Positions 51,437 to 61,654 are shown, numbered from the stretch's first letter. The stretch is DNA of 64,000 nt from an uncultured Eubacteriales bacterium (GCA_934454125.1 CAKSFA010000003.1:60752-124751); one strand, 5' to 3'. Numbers and translations: made by a program. The notes: a model not told the origin generated them from the letters alone.

Positions 51437-52996
51437 ATGAACCTTAAATCTTGTAACAAAGTGGAAACCAACCGCTATCAGTTAGAGGTGGAGGTGGATG
51501 AAAAAGCCTTTACCGATGCGCTGAACAGAACGTATCACAAGGAGATTAAAAAGATCTCTCTTCCCGGTTTTCGGAAAGGTAAAGCTCCCCGCGCATTTGT
51601 TGAAAAGTATTACGGCGAGCAAGTGTTCTTTGAGGGTGCAGTAAATGATGTGTTTCCCGTTGCGTTTGAAGAGGCTGTGAAGGAATCTGGCCTAGAGGTC
51701 ATCACCGATAACAATGATTTTGAAATAGAAACAATCAATAAACAGGGCTTTACATTTAAAATCTCTGTAACAACAAAGCCGGAAGTTGACATTGCCAATT
51801 ATAAGGGACTCAAAATTGATCCCAAAACGCCTGAAGTCACGGAAGAAATGATTGATAAAGAGATCGATCAAATACTAGACCGTTATTCCCGCATGGTTAC
51901 CATGGAGAAACAAGCGGAAAACGGCGATATTGTTGTGATGGATTTTGAAGGCTCGATCGATAGTGTTCCGTTTGAAGGCGGTGCAGCTGAGAATTATAGC
52001 CTTACATTGGGTACCAAGATGTTTATTCCTGGCTTTGAAGATCAGCTTTTGGGTCACAAAGCAGGCGATGAATTAGATGTAAATGTTTCTTTTCCGGAAG
52101 ATTATCATGCAAAAGAACTGGCGGGCAAGCCAGCAGTATTCAAGGTGAAAATCCATGAGATTAAAGGCAAAGAAATGCCCGTATTTGATGATGAATTTGT
52201 AAAGGATATTAGCGACTTTGATACAGTGGCGCAGTACCGCGAGGATTTGCACAAAAAGTTGGATGCAAAAGCACATGCTGATGTTGCGGCAGATATCGAT
52301 AATCAGTTGATGGAGCAGCTCAATACTTTGCTTAAGGCAGAGATCCCTGAGGCAATGATTGAATTGCAGATTGATGAGGAGTTGCGTGCGTTTAATTTCC
52401 GCTTGCAACAGCAGGGTCTTAAGCTAGAAACTTATATGCAGTTGACCGGTGCAAATCCAAAATCGCTTCGAGAACAGTTCCGTGAGCAGGCGGAAAGACA
52501 AGTGAAAATTCGCTTAGCTTTGGAAAAGATTGGTCAGTTGGAGAATATTACTGCTTCAGAAGAAGAGATTGAGCAGGAATACAAAAACCTTTCAGAAATT
52601 TACAAAACCGATATTGATAAGGTAAAGGCAATTATTTCAAAAGAAGGCCAAACCAAGGATATCATTGCGAGAAAAGCGATGAATCTGGTGCGTGATGAAG
52701 CTGTGGTTGAAGCTGGTAAGGTAACGAAATCTACAGTAAAATCGGAAAAGTCTACTGCAAAAGCGCCAGCGAAAACAACAAAGGCAGCAACCAAATCGGG
52801 AGAAAAATCAACCAGCAAAGCTGCTTCTGCTACAAAAACGACTAAGGCAAAGACTACAAAAACAGATGCAGAAAAAGCGCCTGCTGCAAAAAAGCCGACA
52901 GCTAAAAAAACAACTGCAAAAAAAGCGGAAGAAGCAAAACCCGCTGCAAAAAAACCAGCAGCTAAGAAAAAGCCTGCTGCAAAGGATACTGAATAA
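51437..52996 (+). CDS. tig: Trigger factor with a long Lys/Ala/Thr-rich C-terminal tail
   Basis: Trigger factor is the ribosome-bound chaperone and prolyl isomerase. Residues 1-145 form the ribosome-binding domain with signature 'GFRKGKAPR', about 150-245 the FKBP-type domain ('GDIVVMDFEG'), and 246-430 the helical chaperone arms. The protein then continues for about 90 residues with repeats such as 'AAKKPTAKKTTAKKA' and 'KPAAKKKPAAK', resembling the tail of histone H1-like bacterial proteins. The normal family length is about 430, so the 519-residue protein has an unusual extension. The ATG at 51437 follows AGGAGGAAG. Synteny tig-clpP-clpX-lon-engB is standard. Confidence 0.96.
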   Translation: MNLKSCNKVETNRYQLEVEVDEKAFTDALNRTYHKEIKKISLPGFRKGKAPRAFVEKYYGEQVFFEGAVNDVFPVAFEEAVKESGLEVITDNNDFEIETINKQGFTFKISVTTKPEVDIANYKGLKIDPKTPEVTEEMIDKEIDQILDRYSRMVTMEKQAENGDIVVMDFEGSIDSVPFEGGAAENYSLTLGTKMFIPGFEDQLLGHKAGDELDVNVSFPEDYHAKELAGKPAVFKVKIHEIKGKEMPVFDDEFVKDISDFDTVAQYREDLHKKLDAKAHADVAADIDNQLMEQLNTLLKAEIPEAMIELQIDEELRAFNFRLQQQGLKLETYMQLTGANPKSLREQFREQAERQVKIRLALEKIGQLENITASEEEIEQEYKNLSEIYKTDIDKVKAIISKEGQTKDIIARKAMNLVRDEAVVEAGKVTKSTVKSEKSTAKAPAKTTKAATKSGEKSTSKAASATKTTKAKTTKTDAEKAPAAKKPTAKKTTAKKAEEAKPAAKKPAAKKKPAAKDTE

Positions 52997-53120
52997 GACA
53001 GCGGCTTTGTGCCAATGCTGAACAATCAGAACATATATCCATCTGCTTTCTACCATGCAAGGGGGCAGGTGGGTTATTCATATCAAAAAAATTCAACTGC
53101 GTGGAGAAATGGTGGTATAT

Positions 53121-53699
53121 ATGAGCTTAGTACCTTACGTCATTGAACAGACCAATCGTGGCGAGCGCTCTTACGATATTTTTTCTCGTTTGCTCAACGA
53201 TCGCATTGTAATGCTGACGGACGAAGTGAACAATGTTACGGCCAGTTTGGTCGTTGCACAATTGCTGTATTTAGAAGGGCAGGATCCAACCAAAGATATT
53301 CATCTATATATCAACAGCCCCGGTGGTTCTGTTACTGCGGGTATGTCGATTTTTGATACGATGCAGTATATCAAGTGTGATGTTTCGACAATTTGCATGG
53401 GTATGGCTGCTAGCATGGGTGCATTTTTGCTTGCTGCTGGTGCAAAAGGTAAACGTTATACATTGCCAAACAGCACAATTATGATTCATCAACCAAGCGG
53501 CGGCGCTCAAGGTCAGGCAACAGACATCATGATTCATGCAGACTATATTGTCAAAACTAAGCAGCGTCTCAATGAAATTTTGGCGGCAAACACAGGTCAG
53601 CCTATTGAAGTGGTTGCAAAAGATACTGAGCGTGATAATTTTATGGATGCACAGGCTGCGTTGGAGTATGGTCTAATAGATAAAATTATTTCCAAATAA
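53121..53699 (+). CDS. clpP: ATP-dependent Clp protease proteolytic subunit
   Basis: ClpP forms the 14-mer proteolytic barrel used by ClpX. The 193-residue enzyme has the catalytic Ser98 ('[10 protein letters not shown]') and His123 ('IMIHQPSGG'), and the Asp in the '[10 protein letters not shown]' region. The ATG at 53121 gives the usual start '[20 protein letters not shown]'; GGTGG is upstream. An in-frame ATG at 53109 and the longer frame from 53055 would add residues not normally present. Followed by clpX after 22 bp. Confidence 0.96.
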   Translation: MSLVPYVIEQTNRGERSYDIFSRLLNDRIVMLTDEVNNVTASLVVAQLLYLEGQDPTKDIHLYINSPGGSVTAGMSIFDTMQYIKCDVSTICMGMAASMGAFLLAAGAKGKRYTLPNSTIMIHQPSGGAQGQATDIMIHADYIVKTKQRLNEILAANTGQPIEVVAKDTERDNFMDAQAALEYGLIDKIISK

Positions 53700-53721
53700 C
53701 TGCTAAGGTGGGAAAAATAAT

Positions 53722-55029
53722 ATGGCAAACAATGAAGAACTCAATCGTGAAATTTGCTGTTCCTTTTGTGGAAAGGCACAGGACGAAGCACGTCGCCTAA
53801 TTGCAGGGCCGGGTGTTTATATTTGCGATGAGTGCATCGAGCTGTGTATGTCTATTTTAGAGGATGAGGCGAATCTTTCGCAGCGCAAGCCAAACCACCC
53901 AGTTGAAACGGCAACATTGCTTAAGCCCAAAGAGATCAAGACGCTACTGGATGAATATGTTATTGGGCAGGAAGATGCAAAGATCGCGCTCTCTGTTGCA
54001 GTTTATAATCACTACAAGCGTATTTATTACGGAGTAGAAGACGGAGAGATTACAAAAAGCAATGTATTGCTGCTTGGACCAACGGGTGTCGGTAAAACTT
54101 TGTTGGCGCAGACGCTGGCAAAGCTGCTTGATGTGCCCTTTGCCATTGCCGATGCAACTACTTTAACCGAGGCCGGTTATGTTGGAGAAGACGTAGAAAA
54201 TATTTTGCTGCGTCTGATACAGGCGGCTGATTTTGATATTGAAAAGGCAGAACGTGGTATCATTTATATTGATGAAATTGATAAAATTGCACGCAAGTCT
54301 GAAAATCCTTCCATCACGCGTGATGTCAGTGGAGAAGGTGTGCAGCAGGCTTTGCTGAAGATTTTAGAGGGCACTGTTTCAAACGTACCACCCCAAGGTG
54401 GAAGAAAACATCCACAGCAGGAATTTTTGCAGATTGACACCAAGAATATTTTGTTCATTTGCGGTGGTGCATTTGATGGATTGGAAAAAATCATTGAAAA
54501 ACGCACCTCGAATACATCTCTGGGGTTTCAAACAGAAAAGAAAGAGAAGACTGAAGTTGAGGCAAATCAATGGTATCAGCATGTAATACCGCATGATTTG
54601 GTTGCATATGGTCTGATTCCAGAACTGGTGGGTAGATTACCAGTAATTGCTGCACTGGATGGTTTAGACGAAGCGGCGTTGGTGCGTATTTTGAGTGAAC
54701 CAAAGAATTGTTTGGTCAACCAGTATAAAAAGCTGTTCGAACTTGATAAGGTAGAGCTGGAGTTTGCTCCGGAAGCACTTGCCGCTGTTGCAAAAAAGAC
54801 GATAGAGCGTAAAATTGGCGCAAGAGGTCTGCGTTCTATCATGGAGGAGTATCTCAACCATTTGATGTACGAAATTCCTTCGGATCACACAGTGGAAAAG
54901 GTGCGTATTACATCGGATGTAATTAACAAACATGCAACGCCGGAAATTGTGTATAATCAAGACCGCAAACCCGTACAGATTAAGCTGCCGCAGCCTCAAA
55001 AAGGCGGTCATAAACATACAGCGTCTTAA
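53722..55029 (+). CDS. clpX: ATP-dependent Clp protease ATP-binding subunit ClpX
   Basis: ClpX unfolds substrates and feeds them to ClpP. The 435-residue protein begins with the zinc-binding domain ('CSFCGK' and 'CDECIELC'), then the AAA+ core with Walker A 'GPTGVGKT' near residue 120 and Walker B '[11 protein letters not shown]'. The '[11 protein letters not shown]' pore region and C-terminal '[14 protein letters not shown]' sensor segment are present. Length is typical. AAGGTGGG lies upstream of the ATG. Confidence 0.97.
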   Translation: MANNEELNREICCSFCGKAQDEARRLIAGPGVYICDECIELCMSILEDEANLSQRKPNHPVETATLLKPKEIKTLLDEYVIGQEDAKIALSVAVYNHYKRIYYGVEDGEITKSNVLLLGPTGVGKTLLAQTLAKLLDVPFAIADATTLTEAGYVGEDVENILLRLIQAADFDIEKAERGIIYIDEIDKIARKSENPSITRDVSGEGVQQALLKILEGTVSNVPPQGGRKHPQQEFLQIDTKNILFICGGAFDGLEKIIEKRTSNTSLGFQTEKKEKTEVEANQWYQHVIPHDLVAYGLIPELVGRLPVIAALDGLDEAALVRILSEPKNCLVNQYKKLFELDKVELEFAPEALAAVAKKTIERKIGARGLRSIMEEYLNHLMYEIPSDHTVEKVRITSDVINKHATPEIVYNQDRKPVQIKLPQPQKGGHKHTAS

Positions 55030-55044
55030 TCTGCGATTTATTTG

Positions 55045-55105
55045 GCTGTTGCGCCGCGGGCACATGCGCTCCGGTTTGGCAACAGCTATTTCTGTTTTTT
55101 GGTTA
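55045..55105 (+). terminator. Possible terminator between clpX and lon
   Basis: GCTGTTGC (55045-55052) pairs with GCAACAGC (55079-55086); the GC-rich loop can form a further small stem, and a T-rich stretch follows (TATTTCTGTTTTTT). No clear promoter for lon was spotted after it, so partial read-through is likely. Confidence 0.55.
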
Positions 55106-55149
55106 TTTTTGAAATTAGAGCATAAGAATGCAAACAAGAGAGGTGGAAC

Positions 55150-57594
55150 ATGACGACAAATTTTGAAGAGATCTTCACCGAACAAACCGAAGACCATATT
55201 GTGTTAGAGCAATTTTCTATGCCAGTGGTTGCATTACGCGGTCTGGTGATTTTTCCAGGTATGTCTGTGCAATTTGATGTAGGCAGAAAGAAATCAATTC
55301 TTGCTGTCAATCACGCAATGGACGGGGATCAGAATGTTTTTCTCGTTTCACAGAAGGATTTGAGCGTTTCAGACCCAAAGCAGCAGCATTTGCATGCTGT
55401 TGGTGTGATTGCGAAAATCAAGCAGGTATTTCGCAATGCTGAAGATGGTTTACGATTATTTGTAGAAGGTGTGCATCGTGCGGAGTTGATTGAAATTCTT
55501 CAAGAAAAACCATTTTTGTTAGGCAACATTTCTTTGGCATATGAAACACCTTCAGCAAATAATGCGCGCTCAAAAGCACTGGTGCGGCGTATGAAAACAG
55601 TGTTTGAACAGTATATCCAAAATTACAAAAGTGTTCCGCCGGATATTATCATGGGTGTCGTTCAGCGCAAAGAGAGTGGAGCGCTTTCGGACTATATTGC
55701 AGGCAATGCTGCGTTGGATTCAGGATTGAAACAGGAATTGCTGGAGATTACAGACGAAGATATGCGCTTGGAATATCTGGTTGAAGCACTATGTGAAGAA
55801 AGTAAGATTTTGGAACTTGAAAACCTAATCAGCACCAAGGCTAAGGAGCAGATGGATCAAAATCAGCGTGAGTATTATTTGCGTGAACAGCTGCGAGTCA
55901 TTTACAATGAACTCGGCGAGGAAGAAAATCCGGAGGAAGAACACCAGATTTTTCGAATGCGGATTTTAGAACTGAATTTACCAGAAAAGCAAGAAGCAAA
56001 ACTGCTTAAAGAGTGTGATCGCCTTGCAAAAATGCCGGTTGGTTCTCATGAGGGCAGTGTGGTGCGCAACTATTTGGAAACCTGTTTGGAATTGCCTTGG
56101 AATATTACTGAAAAAGCTGTCATTAACTTGACCAAAGCTGAGCGTGTGCTTAATCGTGAGCATTATGGTTTGGATAAAGTTAAGGAACGTGTATTAGAGG
56201 CATTAGCGGTGCGTAAATTAAACCCGCAGCTGAACGGGCAAGTGATTTGCTTGGTAGGTCCGCCAGGTGTTGGAAAAAGCTCGGTTGCAAAGTCTATTGC
56301 AGCAGCTTTGGGGTTACCATTTGAGCGTGTTTCATTGGGTGGCGTGCGTGATGAAGCCGAGATCGTCGGTCACCGAAAAACGTATGTGGGTTCTATGCCT
56401 GGGCGTATTATTGCTGCAGTCAAACAGGCGGGCGCGAATAATCCGGTTTTGTTGTTGGATGAAATTGATAAGCTTTGCAAAGATTTTCGTGGAGATCCAT
56501 CTGCAGCATTATTGGAGGTATTAGATGCTGAGCAAAACAGCACTTTTACAGATCACTACATAGATATGCCGTTTGATTTAAGCAATGTTTTGTTTATCAC
56601 CACGGCTAATGATGCCAGTGCAATTCCGGCTCCCTTATATGATCGTATGGATGTTATACCATTGTCCAGCTATACCCATGAAGAAAAGTTTCAGATTGCT
56701 GCAAAGCATTTGGTTCCCAAGCAGTTGAAAAAACATGGAATCACTGCAAAGCAACTGAAAGTTACACCCAACGCTATACGTCAATTAATTGAGTATTATA
56801 CTAAAGAAGCGGGTGTACGCGGCTTAGAACGGAGAATTGCAGATATTTGTCGCAAGTGTGCAAAACAGCTCGTGGAACAGCCTGAACAAAAGATTACCGT
56901 GGGAGAAAAACAGCTGGAAAGCTATCTCGGACCGAAAAAATATAAACAGACAAATCAACGTCAAACTGATGAAGTCGGTGTGGTAAATGGACTTGCATGG
57001 ACCAGTGTTGGTGGAGAGATGCTGCCGGTAGAAGCAGTTGCAATGGAAGGTACGGGCAAAATTGAGCTGACCGGAAATTTAGGTGATGTGATGAAGGAAT
57101 CTGCAAAAACAGCGGTGAGTTGTGTACGCAGCCGTGCAGATCGTCTCGGCATTTATCATGAATTTTATAAACGCCGTGATATTCATATTCACGCACCAGA
57201 AGGAGCGATTCCTAAAGACGGCCCATCAGCAGGTATTGCTATGGCAACAGTAATTACTTCAGCGCTAACGGGCATTCCTGTTTGCCACGACGTTGCTATG
57301 ACCGGCGAGATTACACTCCAGGGTAGAGTACTTCCAATTGGTGGACTGAAGGAAAAAACAATGGCCGCATACCGCGCCGGTATGAAACGTGTGATTATTC
57401 CTGCAGACAATGCTGCGGATTTGGCAGAAGTTGAGCAGGTGGTAAAAGATGCTATCGAGTTTTTTCCTGTGCGTAAATTGGACGAGGTACTGGAGCTGGC
57501 GTTGACCCAAAAGCCGCAACCCCGTGAAAATTTATTTGATTGCGGAGAGCATACTGCTTATGATGCCAGTCAGATTACGTTGACCGGTATTTAA
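55150..57594 (+). CDS. lon: ATP-dependent protease Lon (LonA)
   Basis: Lon degrades misfolded and regulatory proteins. The 814-residue protein has the N-terminal LAN domain, a coiled-coil region, an AAA+ core with Walker A 'GPPGVGKSS' from about residue 370 and Walker B 'LLLDEIDKL', and the C-terminal protease with the Ser/Lys dyad (Ser about 693 in 'KDGPSAG', Lys about 734 in 'GGLKEK'). This is the soluble LonA form without transmembrane helices. AGGTGG precedes the ATG. engB follows after 21 bp. Confidence 0.97.
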   Translation: MTTNFEEIFTEQTEDHIVLEQFSMPVVALRGLVIFPGMSVQFDVGRKKSILAVNHAMDGDQNVFLVSQKDLSVSDPKQQHLHAVGVIAKIKQVFRNAEDGLRLFVEGVHRAELIEILQEKPFLLGNISLAYETPSANNARSKALVRRMKTVFEQYIQNYKSVPPDIIMGVVQRKESGALSDYIAGNAALDSGLKQELLEITDEDMRLEYLVEALCEESKILELENLISTKAKEQMDQNQREYYLREQLRVIYNELGEEENPEEEHQIFRMRILELNLPEKQEAKLLKECDRLAKMPVGSHEGSVVRNYLETCLELPWNITEKAVINLTKAERVLNREHYGLDKVKERVLEALAVRKLNPQLNGQVICLVGPPGVGKSSVAKSIAAALGLPFERVSLGGVRDEAEIVGHRKTYVGSMPGRIIAAVKQAGANNPVLLLDEIDKLCKDFRGDPSAALLEVLDAEQNSTFTDHYIDMPFDLSNVLFITTANDASAIPAPLYDRMDVIPLSSYTHEEKFQIAAKHLVPKQLKKHGITAKQLKVTPNAIRQLIEYYTKEAGVRGLERRIADICRKCAKQLVEQPEQKITVGEKQLESYLGPKKYKQTNQRQTDEVGVVNGLAWTSVGGEMLPVEAVAMEGTGKIELTGNLGDVMKESAKTAVSCVRSRADRLGIYHEFYKRRDIHIHAPEGAIPKDGPSAGIAMATVITSALTGIPVCHDVAMTGEITLQGRVLPIGGLKEKTMAAYRAGMKRVIIPADNAADLAEVEQVVKDAIEFFPVRKLDEVLELALTQKPQPRENLFDCGEHTAYDASQITLTGI

Positions 57595-57615
57595 TTACCG
57601 GCAAGGAGGTACTGC

Positions 57616-58221
57616 ATGAAATTTGAAGACGCTTTTTTTGAGTTTGCAGCCGGCAGATTTGATCAGCTACCGCCTTCAGACGTGCCAGAGATTGTATTTT
57701 CGGGTCGTTCTAATGTTGGAAAATCTTCTTTAATCAATAAGATTTTAAACCGCAAATCGTTGGCAAGAGTAAGCGCGACTCCTGGTAAGACTGGAACCAT
57801 TAATTTTTATAGTTTGAAAGAATGTCGTTTGGTGGATTTACCGGGCTATGGTTATGCAAAAGTTTCTCATACTGAAAAGCTCCGTTGGGCAGAATTGGTA
57901 GAAGGGTATTTTGCTGCAAACCGCAATATTCAGTTTGTGGTGCAGATTTTGGATATTCGCCATAAACCAACCGCGCAAGATCTGCAAATGCTGGAATTTT
58001 TGCAGCAGTCTTCGTTTGCGTTTGCTGCGGCGTTGACCAAAAGCGATAAACTGAACAAAACGCAATATGCCTATCAATTGGCATATTTTCAGTCTTTATT
58101 TCAAACTGAGCAGGGAGAGCCAACGGTTCATTGTATTCCGTTTTCCTCTGTGACAGGGGAGGGTGTAGAGACCATGAAACAAATCGTGCAGTCTGTGGCA
58201 ATTGCGCATACTGCACAGTAA
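57616..58221 (+). CDS. engB: Ribosome biogenesis GTP-binding protein YsxC/EngB
   Basis: EngB is an essential 50S assembly GTPase in B. subtilis. The 201-residue protein has the P-loop 'GRSNVGKSSL' near residue 31, 'SATPGKTGTINFY' (G2), 'DLPGYGYAKVS' (G3) and 'TKSDKL' (G4). AAGGAGGT lies upstream of the ATG. The lon-engB order is conserved among Firmicutes. lysA follows 17 bp downstream. Confidence 0.96.
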   Translation: MKFEDAFFEFAAGRFDQLPPSDVPEIVFSGRSNVGKSSLINKILNRKSLARVSATPGKTGTINFYSLKECRLVDLPGYGYAKVSHTEKLRWAELVEGYFAANRNIQFVVQILDIRHKPTAQDLQMLEFLQQSSFAFAAALTKSDKLNKTQYAYQLAYFQSLFQTEQGEPTVHCIPFSSVTGEGVETMKQIVQSVAIAHTAQ

Positions 58222-58238
58222 TAAAAGGAGGAATACGG

Positions 58239-59537
58239 ATGTTTGTTTCAGATAGCCTGCAAATCAATGCACAAGGCCATTTGACAATTGGTGACTGCGA
58301 CACAGTTTTACTGGCACAGGAGTTTGGTACCCCTTTGTTTGTTATGGACGAAGAGCAGATTCGGGAAACCTGCCGTATGTATCGAAATTCTCTAGATATA
58401 TATTATAATGGCCGGGGAATGATATTATATGCTAGCAAGGCATTTTCTTGCAAAGAGATGTGCCGTATCGTACAAGAGGAGAATCTGGGTTTGGACGTTG
58501 TTTCAGGCGGTGAATTGTATACTGCGCTTGCAGCAGGATTTCCGCCGGAACGGATTCATTTTCACGGTAACAATAAAACCGAGTCTGAAATGAATTATGC
58601 TTTGGAGCAGAATGTAGGTCATTTTGTGGTAGATAATCTGTTTGAGTTGGAAACGCTGGATCGTTTGGCAGCCAGATTGCATAAAACCGCAAAGATTTCA
58701 CTGCGGATTAAACCTGGGATTGAGGCGCATACGCATGAAGCGGTTATGACAGGGCAGATTGACTCAAAATTCGGTTTTGCATTGGAAACAGGAGAGGCTA
58801 TGGAGGCTGTGAAGTTTGCCGCAAAATTTGCGCATATTTCTTTGCAGGGACTGCATAGTCATATTGGCTCTCAGATTTTTGATATTGTTCCGTTTGAAAG
58901 TGCAGCACAGGTTATGCTGCGCTTTATGAACCAAATTCGGACAGAAACAGATATTACCATTACAGAATTGAATTTGGGAGGTGGGTTTGGTATTAAATAT
59001 ACTGATGCAGACTCTCCTGTTCCGTATGGTGATTATATGAAACGAATTTCGCAAGTGATTGCGCAAACATGCCAAGAGCTTAATTTTCCTGTGCCGTATA
59101 TTTTTATGGAACCAGGGCGCTCTATCGTTGGTGAAGCCGGTATTACGTTGTATCGAGTTGGAGGTATCAAGCAAATTCCAGATGTTCGTACCTATGTTTC
59201 GGTGGACGGTGGTATGACGGACAATCCTCGTTATGCACTTTATGGCTCTGCTTACAACGTTTTAGTGGCAAATAAAGCGGGTCAGCCAGCAACACAAACG
59301 GTAACAGTGGCTGGTCGTTGCTGTGAAAGCGGAGATTTGATTCAGGAGCATGTGCAGATTCAACCGGTAGAGGTTGGCGATCTTTTGGCAGTGTTGTCTA
59401 CTGGTGCGTATAATTATTCTATGGCCTCTCATTATAATCGTCTGCCCAAACCTGCGGTGGTGATGGTTAAAAACGGTGTGCCGCGTCTAGTCATAAAACG
59501 TGAGAGTTATGAGGATCTCATACGCAATGATATTTGA
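58239..59537 (+). CDS. lysA: Diaminopimelate decarboxylase
   Basis: LysA makes lysine from meso-diaminopimelate with PLP. The 432-residue protein has the PLP Lys67 in 'YASKAFSCKE', 'LDVVSGGEL', the conserved 'GLHSHIGSQI', 'NLGGGFGIKY', 'EPGRSIVGEAG' and C-terminal 'CCESGD' and 'GAYNYSMASHYN' motifs. The ATG at 58239 follows AAAGGAGG; the frame extends back into engB without a signal. It lies away from other lysine genes. It is followed by a regulator-like gene with a separate weak promoter. Confidence 0.96.
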   Translation: MFVSDSLQINAQGHLTIGDCDTVLLAQEFGTPLFVMDEEQIRETCRMYRNSLDIYYNGRGMILYASKAFSCKEMCRIVQEENLGLDVVSGGELYTALAAGFPPERIHFHGNNKTESEMNYALEQNVGHFVVDNLFELETLDRLAARLHKTAKISLRIKPGIEAHTHEAVMTGQIDSKFGFALETGEAMEAVKFAAKFAHISLQGLHSHIGSQIFDIVPFESAAQVMLRFMNQIRTETDITITELNLGGGFGIKYTDADSPVPYGDYMKRISQVIAQTCQELNFPVPYIFMEPGRSIVGEAGITLYRVGGIKQIPDVRTYVSVDGGMTDNPRYALYGSAYNVLVANKAGQPATQTVTVAGRCCESGDLIQEHVQIQPVEVGDLLAVLSTGAYNYSMASHYNRLPKPAVVMVKNGVPRLVIKRESYEDLIRNDI

Positions 59538-59610
59538 GTATAGTTTATATTTACTTTTCTACTTTTATGTGGTAAAATTGTAACTAATGAAAGTGAAAGG
59601 GCGGATCGAA

Positions 59611-59913
59611 ATGAATTCAAAAGTAAAAAGTGAGAGTGTGGACTTCCTGTTCCGTTCTATTTTACAATTGAAGAGTGTGGAAGAATGTTACGATTTTTTT
59701 GAGGATCTTTGCACAGTGCCAGAAATTAAAGCAATGTCTCAGCGCCTTGAGGTAGCACATATGCTCAGTAATAATTGTGTATACAGTGATATTGTTGCCA
59801 AAACGGGGGCTTCTACAGCCACCATCAGTCGTGTGAACCGTTCGCTCAATTATGGATGCGACGGCTATGACATGGTGTTTGCCCGCTTGCAAGAGGATAA
59901 AGATAACGTATGA
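59611..59913 (+). CDS. yerC: TrpR-like protein YerC/YecD
   Basis: The 100-residue protein has the TrpR-type helix-turn-helix: 'TVPEIKAMSQRLEVAHML' followed by 'YSDIVAKTGASTATISRVNRSL'. It matches the YerC/YecD family, whose targets are unknown; despite similarity to the tryptophan repressor, tryptophan control is not implied. The ATG at 59611 follows AAGGGCGGA; an upstream ATG at 59587 adds eight residues. A TGG-TAAAAT extended -10 (59573-59578) precedes it. It overlaps the next gene by 4 bp (ATGA). Confidence 0.9.
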   Translation: MNSKVKSESVDFLFRSILQLKSVEECYDFFEDLCTVPEIKAMSQRLEVAHMLSNNCVYSDIVAKTGASTATISRVNRSLNYGCDGYDMVFARLQEDKDNV

Positions 59914-60671
59914 GCAGTTATACCGCCTTTGCAGAATTTTATGATGCACTTACCACAGATGTGGATTATCAAAAGCGTGCCGAGTATGTTTGCACGCTTT
60001 TGGCGCGTTATGACCATCCTTTTGGCTTAACGCTTGATTTGGCCTGCGGTACTGGCAGTTTGACAGTTGCACTTGCGCAGCGCGGAATAGATATTTATGG
60101 CGTAGATGGTTCGTCTTCTATGCTTACGGTGGCACAGCAAAAGGCTGCTGAAGCAAATACACCGCTGCTCTTTTTATGTCAGCAAATGCAAGAGCTAGAT
60201 TTGTTTGGTACTGTTGATACAGTGTTGTGTATGCTTGACAGCATCAATCATTTGACAGAAGAAGCCGATGTAATACAGGTGTTTTCGCGGGTATCGCTAT
60301 TCTTGAATCCCGGTGGATATTTTGTGTTTGATGTCAATACTCCTTATAAACATAGGCATGTATTGGGGAATCATACGTTTTTGTATGAGACAGAACAAAT
60401 CTATTGTATTTGGCAAAACGCGTTGGAAGAAGAAACAGGCATTGTGGAAATTACACTCGATTTCTTTGCGCGTCAACAAAATGGTTTATATAACCGCCAA
60501 ACTGAGTGTTTTTGTGAACGGCCGTATGGTACAGTAGATTTGGCACGATTACTTGAGTGTGCAGGGCTAGAGCCGGTTGCCATGTATGATGACGGAACCT
60601 TTACTCCGGCTTCTCCACAAAGTGAGCGGTGGATGATTATTGCAAAAAAACCCGATAACTCTGAACGATAA
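59910..60671 (+). CDS. Class I SAM-dependent methyltransferase
   Basis: The 253-residue protein has the SAM-binding motif 'LDLACGTGSLTVALAQRG' near residue 42, an acidic 'YGVDGSSSML' strand end and 'FVFDVNTPYK' after the fourth strand. It begins 'YTAFAEFYDALTTDVDY', a form common in Firmicute methyltransferases of unknown substrate. It is coupled to yerC by a 4-bp overlap and followed by hslO after 18 bp. The substrate cannot be inferred. Confidence 0.86.
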   Translation: MSSYTAFAEFYDALTTDVDYQKRAEYVCTLLARYDHPFGLTLDLACGTGSLTVALAQRGIDIYGVDGSSSMLTVAQQKAAEANTPLLFLCQQMQELDLFGTVDTVLCMLDSINHLTEEADVIQVFSRVSLFLNPGGYFVFDVNTPYKHRHVLGNHTFLYETEQIYCIWQNALEEETGIVEITLDFFARQQNGLYNRQTECFCERPYGTVDLARLLECAGLEPVAMYDDGTFTPASPQSERWMIIAKKPDNSER

Positions 60672-60689
60672 CCGGAGAGGAGAATTCTT

Positions 60690-61583
60690 ATGAATCCATT
60701 GATACGCTGTATGACTGATGATGGTAATTTTCTTGCAACTGCTATTGATTCTGGTGATTTGGTGCATGCAGCGCAGACCATTCACCGTACAAGCTCTGTG
60801 GCAACGGCTGCGTTGGGAAGATTGCTGACTGCGGCCGCTATGATGGGGGTAATGCTCAAGGAAGAGCGGTCTTCTGTGACGGTGAAAATTGACGGTGGTG
60901 GACCTTTGGGGATGTTGACTGCCATTGCAGATAACCGTGGGCATTGCCGTGGCAGTATTTCACACCCGGAGGTAGTGTTACCGCTGCAAAGCAATGGTAA
61001 GCTGGATGTTGGTGGAGCTGTTGGAAAAACGGGCACCTTGTTGGTGATTCGAAATCAAGGCCAAGGCGAGCCGTATATTGGGCAGATTGGTTTGGTATCG
61101 GGTGAGATTGCAGAGGATGTTACCCATTATTTTGCTGTAAGTGAGCAGATACCAACAGTATGTGCACTTGGGGTGTTGGTGGATAAGACGGATCAAAAAG
61201 TATTGCTTGCAGGTGGGCTGTTGGTGCAGGCACTGCCTGGCACTGATGATGATGCATTGACGCATTTGGAGCAAAATCTTATGACATTACCTTCTGTGAC
61301 GACAATGCTGGCACAAGGGTTATCGCCGGAGGATATGTGCCGTAAGGCGCTGGAAGGTTTTGGTGTTTCAGTTTTAGAGGAGTATGCGGCGCAGTATGCC
61401 TGCCCTTGCAGCCATGAGAGAGTGAAGCGTGCTTTATGCAGTATGCCAGCTGCAGAATTGCTGGAAATTGCGCAAAATGAAGGGAAACTGGAGGCTACGT
61501 GCCAGTATTGTGGCAGACAATATGAAATTACCAAGTCAGAATTGGAGTCGCTTGCGGCAATACAGAAGAATCGTGAAGTATAG
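60690..61583 (+). CDS. hslO: Redox-regulated chaperone Hsp33
   Basis: Hsp33 is a holdase activated by oxidation of a zinc-bound cysteine centre. The 297-residue protein starts 'MNPLIRCMTDDGNFLATAI', has the 'GGGPLGMLTAIADNRG' core and ends with the four-cysteine switch: 'CPCSHERV' followed about 28 residues later by 'CQYCG'. GGAGAGGAG precedes the ATG. No terminator is evident after it; the tRNA cluster has a separate promoter starting 43 bp downstream. Confidence 0.96.
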   Translation: MNPLIRCMTDDGNFLATAIDSGDLVHAAQTIHRTSSVATAALGRLLTAAAMMGVMLKEERSSVTVKIDGGGPLGMLTAIADNRGHCRGSISHPEVVLPLQSNGKLDVGGAVGKTGTLLVIRNQGQGEPYIGQIGLVSGEIAEDVTHYFAVSEQIPTVCALGVLVDKTDQKVLLAGGLLVQALPGTDDDALTHLEQNLMTLPSVTTMLAQGLSPEDMCRKALEGFGVSVLEEYAAQYACPCSHERVKRALCSMPAAELLEIAQNEGKLEATCQYCGRQYEITKSELESLAAIQKNREV

Positions 61584-61625
61584 TTGGAGCAGTTGATGGG
61601 AATGCAAAAAACTTTTCAAAAAGTA

Positions 61626-61654
61626 TTGACATGTTTTTGAAAAAATGATATCAT
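61626..61654 (+). promoter_or_regulatory. Promoter of the tRNA cluster
   Basis: Perfect TTGACA (61626-61631), 17 bp and TATCAT (61649-61654), ending 35 bp before the first tRNA. Confidence 0.85.

Noticed and set aside
52600..53025. 141-residue hydrophobic, Phe/Ala-rich frame on the minus strand
   Set aside because: It is the antisense shadow of the AAA/GCA-rich codons of the trigger factor tail.
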